In this document: piece after piece, positions 26,212 to 36,074 of the stretch
How the letters are laid out: every line of letters starts with the position of its first letter
How positions within the stretch are numbered: position 1 is the stretch's first letter
From: Accumulibacter sp.
Lineage (GTDB): Bacteria > Pseudomonadota > Gammaproteobacteria > Burkholderiales > Rhodocyclaceae
Reading direction: 5' to 3'
DNA: 64,000 bases
Assembly (NCBI GenBank): GCA_024235695.1
Contig: JACKLX010000009.1
Span: forward strand, 1-64,000
Translations under genes and position numbers: made by a program
Notes under the pieces: generated by a model
What the model was told of the DNA's origin: nothing
What the model saw: only the letters and a program-made list of their open reading frames with translations
Database searches by the model: none

Positions 26212-26631
26212 GTGGAAAAGCAGACGACGACCTTCAGCATTTCCGACCTGGCGCGCGAGTTTCACATCACGCCACGCACGATTCGTTTCTACGAGGATCA
26301 GGGGCTGCTGTCGCCGCGGCGTGAGGGACGAACGCGGGTGTTCACGCGCCGCGATCGCACCCGTCTGAAGCTGGCCTTGCGCGGCAAGCGGCTCGGCTTC
26401 AGCCTGGCCGAGATTGCCTACCTGATCGGCATGTACGATACGGCGCGCGACAAGAACACCCAGCTGACCGAATTCCTCAATGGCCTGCAGCAGCGCAAGG
26501 CGGCGCTGTTGCAGCAGCGCGAGGACATCGAGGCGGTACTGCAGGAAGTCTGCAACTTCGAACAGCAATGCCGCGAGCTGTTGCTGGCGCGCGCGGCGGG
26601 CAGGGCGGCGAAGGCCGAAACGCGCGCCTGA
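26212..26631 (+). CDS. liuR: MerR-family regulator of leucine/isovalerate catabolism (LiuR)
   Basis: About 139 residues. The N-terminal MerR winged helix (FSISDLAREFHITPRTIRFYEDQGLL) is followed by GKRLGFSLAEIAYLIGMYD and a C-terminal coiled-coil dimerisation helix. This matches LiuR, which controls liu genes in proteobacteria and binds a TTGACG/CGTCAA-type dyad; such a dyad sits at 26651-26666 just after the gene. The start is uncertain: GTG 26212 gives the family-like N-terminus, while GTG 26146 has a GAGG upstream but adds 22 unconserved residues. Confidence 0.88.
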   Translation: MEKQTTTFSISDLAREFHITPRTIRFYEDQGLLSPRREGRTRVFTRRDRTRLKLALRGKRLGFSLAEIAYLIGMYDTARDKNTQLTEFLNGLQQRKAALLQQREDIEAVLQEVCNFEQQCRELLLARAAGRAAKAETRA

Positions 26632-26650
26632 CCGGCAGGGGAAAAAATGG

Positions 26651-26666
26651 TTGACGTTTACGTCAA
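26651..26666. promoter_or_regulatory. LiuR-type operator before the liu operon
   Basis: TTGACGT-TT-ACGTCAA is a perfect 16-bp palindrome and closely resembles published LiuR sites. Its left half is also a good -35 box (TTGACG); a TTTAAAT -10-like sequence lies at 26673-26679. The first ATG candidates (26678, 26687) are so close that transcripts may be nearly leaderless. Confidence 0.75.
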
Positions 26667-26677
26667 CGTCAATTTAA

Positions 26678-27136
26678 ATGGCGGCCATGCACAGAATCCA
26701 GGATCCCGATTACGCCGAACGCGTCCGCGCCAGCTTCGCGCGACAGCGGGCGATGGTGCTGATCGGCGCCCGCATGCCGGTGATCGAGCCGGGTTACACC
26801 GAGATCCACCTGCCGCACGCGCCGGAAATCACCCAGCAGCACGGCTACATTCATGGCGGCGTGGTCGGCATGATTGCCGATTCGGCGGCCGGTTTCGCGG
26901 CCAGCACGCTGACCGGCGCGGAAACGGCGGTACTGACCGTCGAGTACAAGCTCAATCTGCTGGCGCCAGCCGAGGGCCAGCTGCTGATTGCCGAGGGATC
27001 GGTGGTCCGCTACGGACGAACGCTGATCGTCACGCGCGCCGAGGTGTTCGCGGTACACCACGGCAGGAAGTCGCCGTGCGCATTGATGCAGCAGACGATC
27101 ATCGCCTTGCACGGCAAGCAGGAGCATCCGCGGTAA
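26678..27136 (+). CDS. PaaI-type hotdog-fold thioesterase
   Basis: 152 residues of the hotdog fold: [17 protein letters not shown] is the PaaI active-site helix, followed by [14 protein letters not shown]. It should hydrolyse an acyl-CoA, perhaps to relieve CoA trapping during leucine catabolism. ATG 26678 gives this length; ATG 26687 would remove three residues and fits better with the promoter spacing. First gene of the liu operon; ivd starts 23 bases downstream. Confidence 0.9.
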   Translation: MAAMHRIQDPDYAERVRASFARQRAMVLIGARMPVIEPGYTEIHLPHAPEITQQHGYIHGGVVGMIADSAAGFAASTLTGAETAVLTVEYKLNLLAPAEGQLLIAEGSVVRYGRTLIVTRAEVFAVHHGRKSPCALMQQTIIALHGKQEHPR

Positions 27137-27159
27137 AACCCACCCAAGGAGCGAGAGAC

Positions 27160-28323
27160 ATGGAATATCCGAGCCTCAATTTTGCCCACGGCCCGATCAT
27201 CGACATGTTGCGCGAGACCGTTCGCAACTTTGCCGCGCGCGAGATCGCGCCACGCGCCGAGGCGATCGATCGCGAGAACCTGTTTCCGGCCGACCTGTGG
27301 AAGAAGTTCGGCGACCTCGGCCTGCTCGGGATGACCGTCGAGGAAGAGTTTGGCGGCACCGGGCTTGGTTATCTGGCGCATATCGTCGCCATGGAGGAGA
27401 TTTCGCGCGCTTCGGCGAGCGTGGCGCTTTCCTACGGCGCGCACTCCAACCTCTGCGTCAATCAGATTCGCCGCAATGGCAACGCCGCCCAGCGCGCGAA
27501 GTACCTGCCCAAGCTGATCTCCGGCGAGCACGTCGGCGCACTGGCGATGTCCGAGGCCAACGCAGGCTCCGACGTGGTCAGCATGAAGCTGCGTGCCGAA
27601 CCCAAGGGCGATTGCTTCGTGCTCAACGGCGGCAAGATGTGGATCACCAACGGTGCTGACGCCGATACCCTGGTGGTCTATGCCAAGACCGACATCGCCG
27701 CCGGCGCGAGGGGGATCACGGCGCTGATCGTCGAAAAGGGAATGAAGGGTTTTTCCTGCGGTTCGAAACTCGACAAGCTGGGAATGCGCGGTTCGAACAC
27801 CTACCCACTGTTCTTCGACGACTGCGAGGTGCCGGCGGAAAACGTCCTCGGTCAACTCAACGGCGGCGTTCGCGTGCTGATGAGCGGCCTCGATTACGAG
27901 CGCGCGGTGCTCGCCGGCGGTCCCCTGGGGATCATGGCCGCAGCGATGGATTTGAGCCTGCCCTACCTGCACGATCGCAAGCAGTTCGGTCAGTCGATCG
28001 GCGAGTTCCAGTTGATGCAGGGCAAGATCGCCGACATGTACACCACCTTCAACGTCTGCCGCGCCTACGTCTACGCCGTCGGTCAGGCCTGCGATCGCGG
28101 CGAGACGACCCGCAAGGACGCCGCCGGCGCGATTCTCTACGCGGCGGAAAGGGCCACCTGGATGGCCGGCGAGGCGATCCAGACGCTCGGTGGCAATGGC
28201 TACATCAACGAGTATCCGGCGGGCCGCCTGTGGCGCGACGCCAAGCTCTACGAGATCGGCGCCGGCACCTCGGAAATCCGCCGCATGCTGATCGGGCGCG
28301 AACTATTTACCGACACGCGCTGA
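27160..28323 (+). CDS. ivd: isovaleryl-CoA dehydrogenase
   Basis: 387-residue FAD-dependent acyl-CoA dehydrogenase oxidising isovaleryl-CoA to 3-methylcrotonyl-CoA. Motifs [20 protein letters not shown] and [17 protein letters not shown] (FAD/substrate), [13 protein letters not shown] (catalytic Glu position characteristic of isovaleryl-CoA dehydrogenases) and [21 protein letters not shown] are intact. AAGGAGCGAGAGAC precedes ATG 27160. A much longer in-frame opening to 26647 reads the thioesterase gene in the wrong frame. Confidence 0.95.
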   Translation: MEYPSLNFAHGPIIDMLRETVRNFAAREIAPRAEAIDRENLFPADLWKKFGDLGLLGMTVEEEFGGTGLGYLAHIVAMEEISRASASVALSYGAHSNLCVNQIRRNGNAAQRAKYLPKLISGEHVGALAMSEANAGSDVVSMKLRAEPKGDCFVLNGGKMWITNGADADTLVVYAKTDIAAGARGITALIVEKGMKGFSCGSKLDKLGMRGSNTYPLFFDDCEVPAENVLGQLNGGVRVLMSGLDYERAVLAGGPLGIMAAAMDLSLPYLHDRKQFGQSIGEFQLMQGKIADMYTTFNVCRAYVYAVGQACDRGETTRKDAAGAILYAAERATWMAGEAIQTLGGNGYINEYPAGRLWRDAKLYEIGAGTSEIRRMLIGRELFTDTR

Positions 28324-28453
28324 TGCGCCATCCAGCGGACGGCGCGTTGCCGCCGGTCGCCAGCGGTGTGTGGAATCGTCGTCGGCGAGCTTCGCCGGCG
28401 CTGTGTCTTCCGGCCAGGCCAAGCTGTCGCCTGCCGATTTTTTCTGGACGATC

Positions 28454-29596
28454 ATGAAACCCGTGCTGCATACCCTTACCGCTGATGACGCCAAGGCGAT
28501 CGAGCACGTCCGCCAGTTTTTCCGCAACTATGCCGCCTGGCTCGGCGTTGACCTGTCGTTCCAGGGTTTCGAAGAGGAAATGGCTTCGCTGCCCGGTGCC
28601 TATTCGGCGCCGGCCGGCCGCCTCTTCTATGCCGAGCGCAACGGCCAGCCGGCCGGCTGTGTCGGCATCCGGCCCTTGTCGGGCGGGCTTTGCGAGATGA
28701 AGCGGCTGTACGTCGAGCCACGGCACCGCGGTTTCGAAGTGGGCCGCGATCTCGCCCTGGCGGCGATCCGGGCGGCCCGGGAAATCGGTTACCGCAAGCT
28801 GCTCCTCGATACCTTGCCGGCGATGCGGGTGGCGGTGAAGCTCTACCGTGAACTGGGTTTCAAGGAGGCGCCCGCGTACTACCAGACGCCACTGGAAGGG
28901 ACGATGTTTCTCGCGCTCGATCTTCAGAACTGGTCCGAGGAGGAGGTGGCCAACGAGAACCTCTTCCATCTCTTCGATTTCAACCGTGCCTGGTCGGGAC
29001 GCATGCAGGAGGTCGATGCCGAGTACTTCCGCCGCTTGTCGCGGCTGCAGACGCCCGAATACCTGTGGATCGGCTGCTCCGATTCGCGCGTGCCGGCCAA
29101 CGAGATCGTCGGCCTGCTGCCGGGCGAAATCTTCGTTCATCGCAACGTTGCCAACGTCGTCGTGCATACCGATCTCAACTGCCTCTCGGTGATCCAGTTC
29201 GCGGTCGATGCGCTCAAGGTCCGGCACGTCATGGTCGTCGGGCACTACGGTTGCGGCGGTGTCAAGGCGGCTCTCAACCGCGACCGTGTGGGCCTGGTCG
29301 ACATCTGGCTGCGGCACGTCCGCGACGTGCACGACAAGCACCTGGCGCGCGTCGACAGCCTGCCGCCGGAGCAGCGACACGACCGCCTGTGCGAGCTCAA
29401 CGTCCTCGAGCAGGTGGCCAATGTCTGCCAGACCTTCGTGATCCAGGACGCCTGGGAGCGTGGCCAGCCGCTGACCGTCCATGGCTGGATCTACGGCCTG
29501 GCCGATGGCCTGATGCGCGACCTCGGGTTCACCGTACACCGCCGCGAAGACCTGCTGCCGAGCTACCGCGCGGCGCTCGAAGCACTGGCGGTCTGA
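28454..29596 (+). CDS. GNAT acetyltransferase-beta-carbonic anhydrase fusion protein
   Basis: 380 residues with two domains. Residues about 1-155 are GNAT-like (CEMKRLYVEPRHRGFEVGR ... AVKLYRELGF); the acetyl-CoA loop normally reads RxxGxG/A but has Glu95 at the last position, so acetyltransfer is uncertain. Residues about 160-380 are a beta-carbonic anhydrase: zinc ligands Cys208, His264, Cys267 and the Asp210/Arg212 dyad (CSDSRVP, GHYGCGG) are intact. Within the liu operon it could supply bicarbonate to the biotin-dependent methylcrotonyl-CoA carboxylase; this link is inference. ATG 28454 is chosen because it directly starts the GNAT domain. Confidence 0.92.
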   Translation: MKPVLHTLTADDAKAIEHVRQFFRNYAAWLGVDLSFQGFEEEMASLPGAYSAPAGRLFYAERNGQPAGCVGIRPLSGGLCEMKRLYVEPRHRGFEVGRDLALAAIRAAREIGYRKLLLDTLPAMRVAVKLYRELGFKEAPAYYQTPLEGTMFLALDLQNWSEEEVANENLFHLFDFNRAWSGRMQEVDAEYFRRLSRLQTPEYLWIGCSDSRVPANEIVGLLPGEIFVHRNVANVVVHTDLNCLSVIQFAVDALKVRHVMVVGHYGCGGVKAALNRDRVGLVDIWLRHVRDVHDKHLARVDSLPPEQRHDRLCELNVLEQVANVCQTFVIQDAWERGQPLTVHGWIYGLADGLMRDLGFTVHRREDLLPSYRAALEALAV

Positions 29597-30553
29597 GTGG
29601 CGGCCAGCTTGCCGAAACCCTTCGAGCACGCGTCGGCGTCAGCGGCAACCTACCTCAAGCTGCTGGCGACGGCGCTGCTCTGGGGGGCGACCTGGATCGC
29701 CGGTCGGGTGGCGGTCAGCGAAGCGTCGCCGCTGGCCATCGCCAGTTGGCGCTTCCTGCTCGCGGCGCTGGTGCTCGGCAGCCTGCTGGTGATCCGCGAA
29801 GGCTGGCGGCGCTGGTCGCTCGACGAGTGGCTGACGCTCACCGCCCTGGGAGCCAGCGGCATCTTCCTCTACAACGTCTGCTTCCTCTATGGCATGACCA
29901 TGATCGAAGCCGGTCGCGGTGCGCTGGTGGTCGCCCTGACGCCGGCGCTGATCGCCGCCAGTGACTGGCTGCTGTTCGGCGCGCCGATGTCGATCGGCAA
30001 GGCATCGGGAATCGGGCTGGCGGCCTTCGGTTGCCTGCTGGTGGTCACCAGGGGCCATCCCTACCTGCTGATCGCCGGCGAAGTCGGTCTCGGCGAATGG
30101 CTGATCATCGGCTGCGCGGCGCTGTGGGCGATCTATACTTTCGTCGGCCGGCGCGGCACGCGCTCGCTGTCGCCGCTGGCGATGACCTTCGGCGCCAGCG
30201 TCACCGGCTGGCTGATGCTGACCCTGGCGGCACTGCTGCAGGGTTCGCTGTTTGCCATGACGGCAACGACCTGGCGCGGCTGGAGTTCGATCGTCTTTCT
30301 CGGCCTGTTCGGCACCGCGCTGGCCTTTACCTGGTACGCCGAAGCCGTGCAGCGAATCGGCGCGACGCGCTCGGCGGCATTCATCAATCTGGTGCCGGTC
30401 AGCGCCGTCATCCTCGGCGCCGTGCTGCTCGGCGAGCGGCCGGGGATCGCCGTACTGACCGGCGGCGCGCTGGTGATCGCCGGCGTCTTCATCACCAATC
30501 GAGCGGGCGCGCGTCTCGCCGCCGCTACTCACAGCAAGGAGACCACGGCATGA
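29597..30553 (+). CDS. EamA/DMT-family transporter
   Basis: 318-residue membrane protein with about ten hydrophobic helices arranged as two EamA halves (KLLATALLWGATWIAGRVA and ALWAIYTFVGRRGTR...). Members export small metabolites, often amino acids or their breakdown products. GTG 29597 begins immediately after the stop of the fusion gene, and its own stop overlaps the next dehydrogenase ATG by four bases, so it is fully embedded in the operon. Leucine or branched-acid transport is plausible but unproven. Confidence 0.9.
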   Translation: MAASLPKPFEHASASAATYLKLLATALLWGATWIAGRVAVSEASPLAIASWRFLLAALVLGSLLVIREGWRRWSLDEWLTLTALGASGIFLYNVCFLYGMTMIEAGRGALVVALTPALIAASDWLLFGAPMSIGKASGIGLAAFGCLLVVTRGHPYLLIAGEVGLGEWLIIGCAALWAIYTFVGRRGTRSLSPLAMTFGASVTGWLMLTLAALLQGSLFAMTATTWRGWSSIVFLGLFGTALAFTWYAEAVQRIGATRSAAFINLVPVSAVILGAVLLGERPGIAVLTGGALVIAGVFITNRAGARLAAATHSKETTA

Positions 30554-31686
30554 TCTTGACTCAGGAACAGGAAATGATCCGCGACTCGCTGCGCGAATTT
30601 GCGCAGGAGCGCCTGGCACCCTTTGCCGGCGAATGGGACCGTCACCATACCTTCCCGGCCGAAGCACTGCGCGAACTCGGCGAACTTGGCGCGCTCGGGA
30701 TGGTCGTTCCCGAAGAGTGGGGCGGCGCCGGCATGGACTACATGTCGCTGGTGCTGGTGATCGAGGAAATCGCCGCCGGCGATGGCGCCACGTCGACCAT
30801 CGTCAGCGTCCAGAACTCGCTGGCTTGCGGCATCACCATGAAGTACGGCACCGACGAGCAGAAGGAGACCTGGCTGAAACCGCTGGCACGCGGCGAGAAA
30901 CTCGGCTGCTTCTGCCTCACCGAACCGCACACCGGTTCCGACGCCGCGGCGATCACCACCCGTGCCGACCGCGATGGCGATCATTTCGTCCTCAACGGCG
31001 TCAAGCAGTTCATCACCACCGGCAAGTACGGCCACGTCGCCATCGTTTTCGCGGTCACCGACAAGGCCGCCGGCAAGAAGGGCATTTCGTGCTTCTTGGT
31101 GCCGACCGATACGCCTGGCTATGTCGTCGCCCGCATCGAGGAGAAGATGGGCCAGCGCGCTTCCGATACCGCGCAAATCCTCTTCGACAACTGTCGCATC
31201 CCGGCTACGTACCTGCTTGGCAAGGAAGGCGATGGTTACCGGATCGCGCTGTCGAATCTCGAAGCCGGCCGCATCGGCATCGCCGCGCAGTCGGTCGGCA
31301 TGGCGCGTGCCGCTTTCGACTGCGCCGTCCAGTACGCCAGGGATCGCGAAACCTTCGGCAAGCCGATCATCGAGCATCAGGCGGTCAGTTTTCGCCTCGC
31401 CGACATGGCCACCCAGATCGATGCCGCCCGCCTGATGGTCTGGCGCGCCGCGACCTTCAAGGACGCCGGCCAGCCCTGTCTCAAGGAGGCGTCGATGGCC
31501 AAGATGTTCGCCTCCGAGATGGCCGAGCGCGTGTGCTCGGACGCCATCCAGATTCTCGGCGGCTACGGCTACGTCAGCGACTTCCCGGTCGAGCGGATCT
31601 ACCGCGACGTGCGCGTCTGCCAGATTTACGAGGGGGCCAACGACATCCAGCGGCTGGTGATCGGTCGCGCCGTCGCCGACGGCTGA
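30550..31686 (+). CDS. short/branched-chain acyl-CoA dehydrogenase
   Basis: 378-residue acyl-CoA dehydrogenase distinct from Ivd. [13 protein letters not shown] and [17 protein letters not shown] are the FAD-binding motifs, and the catalytic Glu is in [11 protein letters not shown], the position used by butyryl/short-chain enzymes. It likely oxidises another branched or short acyl-CoA, for instance isobutyryl- or 2-methylbutyryl-CoA. ATG overlaps the transporter stop (ATGA). The open frame upstream of 30550 lies within the transporter and is not coding. Confidence 0.94.
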   Translation: MILTQEQEMIRDSLREFAQERLAPFAGEWDRHHTFPAEALRELGELGALGMVVPEEWGGAGMDYMSLVLVIEEIAAGDGATSTIVSVQNSLACGITMKYGTDEQKETWLKPLARGEKLGCFCLTEPHTGSDAAAITTRADRDGDHFVLNGVKQFITTGKYGHVAIVFAVTDKAAGKKGISCFLVPTDTPGYVVARIEEKMGQRASDTAQILFDNCRIPATYLLGKEGDGYRIALSNLEAGRIGIAAQSVGMARAAFDCAVQYARDRETFGKPIIEHQAVSFRLADMATQIDAARLMVWRAATFKDAGQPCLKEASMAKMFASEMAERVCSDAIQILGGYGYVSDFPVERIYRDVRVCQIYEGANDIQRLVIGRAVADG

Positions 31687-31687
31687 G

Positions 31688-32143
31688 ATGAGTCGGTACC
31701 CGCTGCGCCCCGGGGTCAGCACCGCCTGGCTGAACGCGCGTTCGCCGGGCCATCTGCCCGGCTGGCTGGGAATGGAGGTGCTGACCATCGAAGCCGGCCG
31801 GCTGCGCGCCAGCTTGCTGATCCGTCCCGAGATGCTCGCGCCGAACGGTTTCCTGCACGCCGCGACGGTGGTCGCGCTGGCCGATACTGCCGCCGGTTAC
31901 GCGACGATCGCGCACCTGCCGGTCGGCGCCGACGGTTTCACGACCATCGAGCTGAAAACCAATTTCTTCGCGACGCTGACCGAAGGCCTGTTGTTGTGCG
32001 AAGCTGTCGCGGTGCACTGCGGTCGCACGACGCAGGTCTGGGACGCCGAAGTCAGCAGCGACGACGGTCGCCGCCTGGCCCTGTTCCGCTGCACGCAGAT
32101 GGTGTTGTGGCCGAAGGCGGTGGCGACGCCGGCTGGCGCCTGA
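31688..32143 (+). CDS. PaaI-type hotdog-fold thioesterase (second copy)
   Basis: 151 residues with the hotdog helix NGFLHAATVVALADTAAGYAT and the following ELKTNFFATLTEG strand. Starts one base after the preceding dehydrogenase stop. It is the second thioesterase of the operon and is not a close copy of the first, suggesting a different acyl-CoA preference. Confidence 0.9.
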   Translation: MSRYPLRPGVSTAWLNARSPGHLPGWLGMEVLTIEAGRLRASLLIRPEMLAPNGFLHAATVVALADTAAGYATIAHLPVGADGFTTIELKTNFFATLTEGLLLCEAVAVHCGRTTQVWDAEVSSDDGRRLALFRCTQMVLWPKAVATPAGA

Positions 32144-32187
32144 CGCCGACCAGGGACCGAGGCGAGATGCAACAGGAGGGGACGCAC

Positions 32188-32787
32188 ATGGCCATGGAAT
32201 TCTTCCCGCTGCCGACCGGCCTGCCGGTGCCGGTCGACGATGGCGCGGCCGCACACCTCGCCGGTCGCGCCTTGCCGGATATCGCCCTGACGAGCACCGA
32301 CGGTTCGGCGGTCAAGCTGGCGCAACTGCGCGGCCGCTGGGTGATCTACGTCTATCCACGAACCGGACAGCCGGGCGTTGCCCTGCCCGAGGGCTGGGAC
32401 GCCATACCCGGCGCGCGCGGCTGTACGCCGCAGTCCTGCGGTTTTCGCGACCACTTCGCCGAGCTGGCAGCGCTCGGCGCGGGCGTCTTCGGACTGAGTT
32501 CGCAGACCAGCGAATATCAGCGCGAAGTGCGTGATCGCCTGCACCTGCCGTTCGAGCTGCTCAGCGACAGCACGCTGCAACTGGCGGCGGACCCCGGCTT
32601 GCCAAGCTTCACCGTGGCGGGAATGCATCTCTTCAAACGGCTGACGCTGATTGTCGACAACGGCCGGATCAGCAAGCTGTTCTACCCGGTCTTCCCGCCC
32701 GATCTGAATGCCGCAGAGGTCGTGCGCTGGCTGGGCGACCACGCGACGGGTGTTGAAGGCGGCGTGGATCCTGCTCGCCAGGTTTGA
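32188..32787 (+). CDS. peroxiredoxin (AhpC/TSA, Bcp-like)
   Basis: 199 residues with a thioredoxin-like fold. YVYPRTGQPGVALPEGWD and the motif CTPQSCGF place the peroxidatic Cys79 and a nearby Cys84, as in atypical 2-Cys BCP-type peroxiredoxins. ACAGGAGG lies eight bases before ATG 32188. FAD-dependent acyl-CoA dehydrogenases can generate peroxide, which may explain its place in the operon (inference). Confidence 0.88.
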   Translation: MAMEFFPLPTGLPVPVDDGAAAHLAGRALPDIALTSTDGSAVKLAQLRGRWVIYVYPRTGQPGVALPEGWDAIPGARGCTPQSCGFRDHFAELAALGAGVFGLSSQTSEYQREVRDRLHLPFELLSDSTLQLAADPGLPSFTVAGMHLFKRLTLIVDNGRISKLFYPVFPPDLNAAEVVRWLGDHATGVEGGVDPARQV

Positions 32788-32923
32788 CCGATGACCGCGC
32801 AAGAGAACGCCAAAGAAATCGTCGATGTCCTGTTGGCTCGCCGGAGCGCTTGCCCGGGAATCATCGCCCGCGTCTCGCCCCTGAGCTGCAGGATTGGCAG
32901 CCACTCACCGGAAGAAGCGAACC

Positions 32924-33525
32924 ATGCTGGAACCCCTCGATTTCTATTTCGATTTCTCGTCGCCCTACGGCTACCTGGCGTCCGAGAAGATCGACCAGCT
33001 GGCGGCGCGCTACGGGCGCCAGGTCAGCTGGCGGCCGATCCTGCTCGGCGTGGTGTTCAAGCGCACCGGCGCCGCACCGCTGACTCTGGTGCCGCTCAAG
33101 GGAGAGTATTCCCGGCACGACTTCGCACGGTCGGCGCGCCTCCTCGATGTGCCCTACACGCACCCGGCGAATTTTCCGCTCGCCACCCAGCACGCGGCGC
33201 GCGCCTACTACTGGCTGCACGACGAGAACGGCGAAGCGGCGCGGCGTTTCGCGCAGGTGCTGTTTCGCGCTCTCTATGTCGAGCGGCGCGACATTTCCGA
33301 CCTTGACGTCGTCCTCGAACTGGCGACGCGGCACGGTGTTGACCGCGACGCGCTGTTTGCCGCGCTCACTGGTCCGGCGTTGAAGGAACGCCTGCAAGCC
33401 GAGTGCGGCGCCGCGCTTGACAAGGGGGTTTTCGGTTCGCCGTACATCATCGTCGACGGCGAACCATTTTTCGGTGTTGACCGGCTGCCGCAGATCGAGC
33501 GCTGGCTGGATTCTGGAGGTTTCTG

Positions 33526-33526
<1 letters not shown>
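32924..33526 (+). CDS. DsbA-family / 2-hydroxychromene-2-carboxylate isomerase-like protein
   Basis: 200 residues of the kappa-class glutathione transferase / HCCA isomerase type: [18 protein letters not shown] (Ser at the glutathione-activating position instead of CxxC) and [21 protein letters not shown] (cis-Pro loop). No naphthalene-degradation genes are nearby, so a glutathione-linked role in the liu operon is more likely than the classical isomerase reaction. The stop overlaps the next start (TGATG). The 136 bases before it contain a short open frame I could not support. Confidence 0.85.
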
Positions 33527-35151
<1,625 letters not shown>

Positions 35152-35160
35152 GGGCCATTG

Positions 35161-35955
35161 ATGAGCGACTACCAATCGATAATTACCGAGGTCGACGGCG
35201 CCGTCGGCATCCTGACGCTGAACAAGGCGCACCGTCACAACGCCTTCGACGACGAACTGATCGCCGAGATCACCGACGGCCTGCGCGAACTCGAGGCCGA
35301 CGAGGGAGTTCGCGCGGTCGTTCTGTCGTCCACCGGCAAGAGCTTCTGCGCCGGCGCCGACCTCAACTGGATGCGCAGCGCGGCCGCTTATTCGCCGGAG
35401 GAAAACCTGCGCGACGCCAATCGTCTCGCCGACATGCTGTCGACGCTCAACGAGCTCTCGAAGCCGACCATCGCCCGCGTCCAGGGTCCGGCCTACGGCG
35501 GCGGTGTCGGCCTGATTGCCGCTTGCGACATCGCTGTCGGCAGCTACGACGCAGTGTTCGCGCTCAGCGAAGTGAAGCTGGGAATCGTGCCGGCGGTGAT
35601 CAGCCCCTACGTGCTGGCAGCGATCGGCGAGCGCTACTGCCGTCGCTACATGCTTACCGCCGAGCGTTTTTCGGCGGCCGAGGCCTACCGGATAGGACTG
35701 CTGCACGAAATCGTTCCCGGTGACGAGCAACTCGATGAGGCGATCGGCGAGATCCTCGATGGCCTGCTCGGCAACGGCCCGAAGGCGCAGGCCGAATGCA
35801 AGGCGCTGATCCGCGTCGTCGCCGGCCAGCCGATCGACGAACAGACCATCGCCGAGACCGCCGAGCGCATCACGCGCGTCCGCGCCAGCCCGGAGGGCCA
35901 GGAAGGACTGGCGGCATTTCTCGACAAGCGGCCAGCGAACTGGATCGTCGAGTGA
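35161..35955 (+). CDS. liuC: methylglutaconyl-CoA hydratase
   Basis: 264-residue enoyl-CoA hydratase/crotonase. SFCAGADLNWM forms the oxyanion hole, and the GPAYGGGVGLIAACDIAV block carries the second. It converts 3-methylglutaconyl-CoA to HMG-CoA. ATG 35161 was preferred over the preceding TTG. Position between MCC beta and alpha supports the specific name. Confidence 0.93.
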   Translation: MSDYQSIITEVDGAVGILTLNKAHRHNAFDDELIAEITDGLRELEADEGVRAVVLSSTGKSFCAGADLNWMRSAAAYSPEENLRDANRLADMLSTLNELSKPTIARVQGPAYGGGVGLIAACDIAVGSYDAVFALSEVKLGIVPAVISPYVLAAIGERYCRRYMLTAERFSAAEAYRIGLLHEIVPGDEQLDEAIGEILDGLLGNGPKAQAECKALIRVVAGQPIDEQTIAETAERITRVRASPEGQEGLAAFLDKRPANWIVE

Positions 35956-36074
35956 TCGGCCCGGCCACCGCTACGGCGACCGAATTCGAGGCGAAGCGCG
36001 ACCAGGCTCGCCGCTGTTGACCCGTGACCCTGCCTGCACGGCGCGCGAGCGGCGTGGCGGCGAAAGGTATGTCG

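Noticed and set aside
26647-27159. N-terminal extension of isovaleryl-CoA dehydrogenase
   Set aside because: The in-frame opening overlaps the thioesterase gene in a different frame; the dehydrogenase has a good ribosome site at its own ATG 27160.
32791-32923. Short open frame starting MTAQENAKEIVDVLLARR between peroxiredoxin and the HCCA-isomerase-like gene
   Set aside because: The first 20 codons look protein-like, but the frame then runs antiphase through the next gene and has no own stop before it; no evidence of a real small gene.
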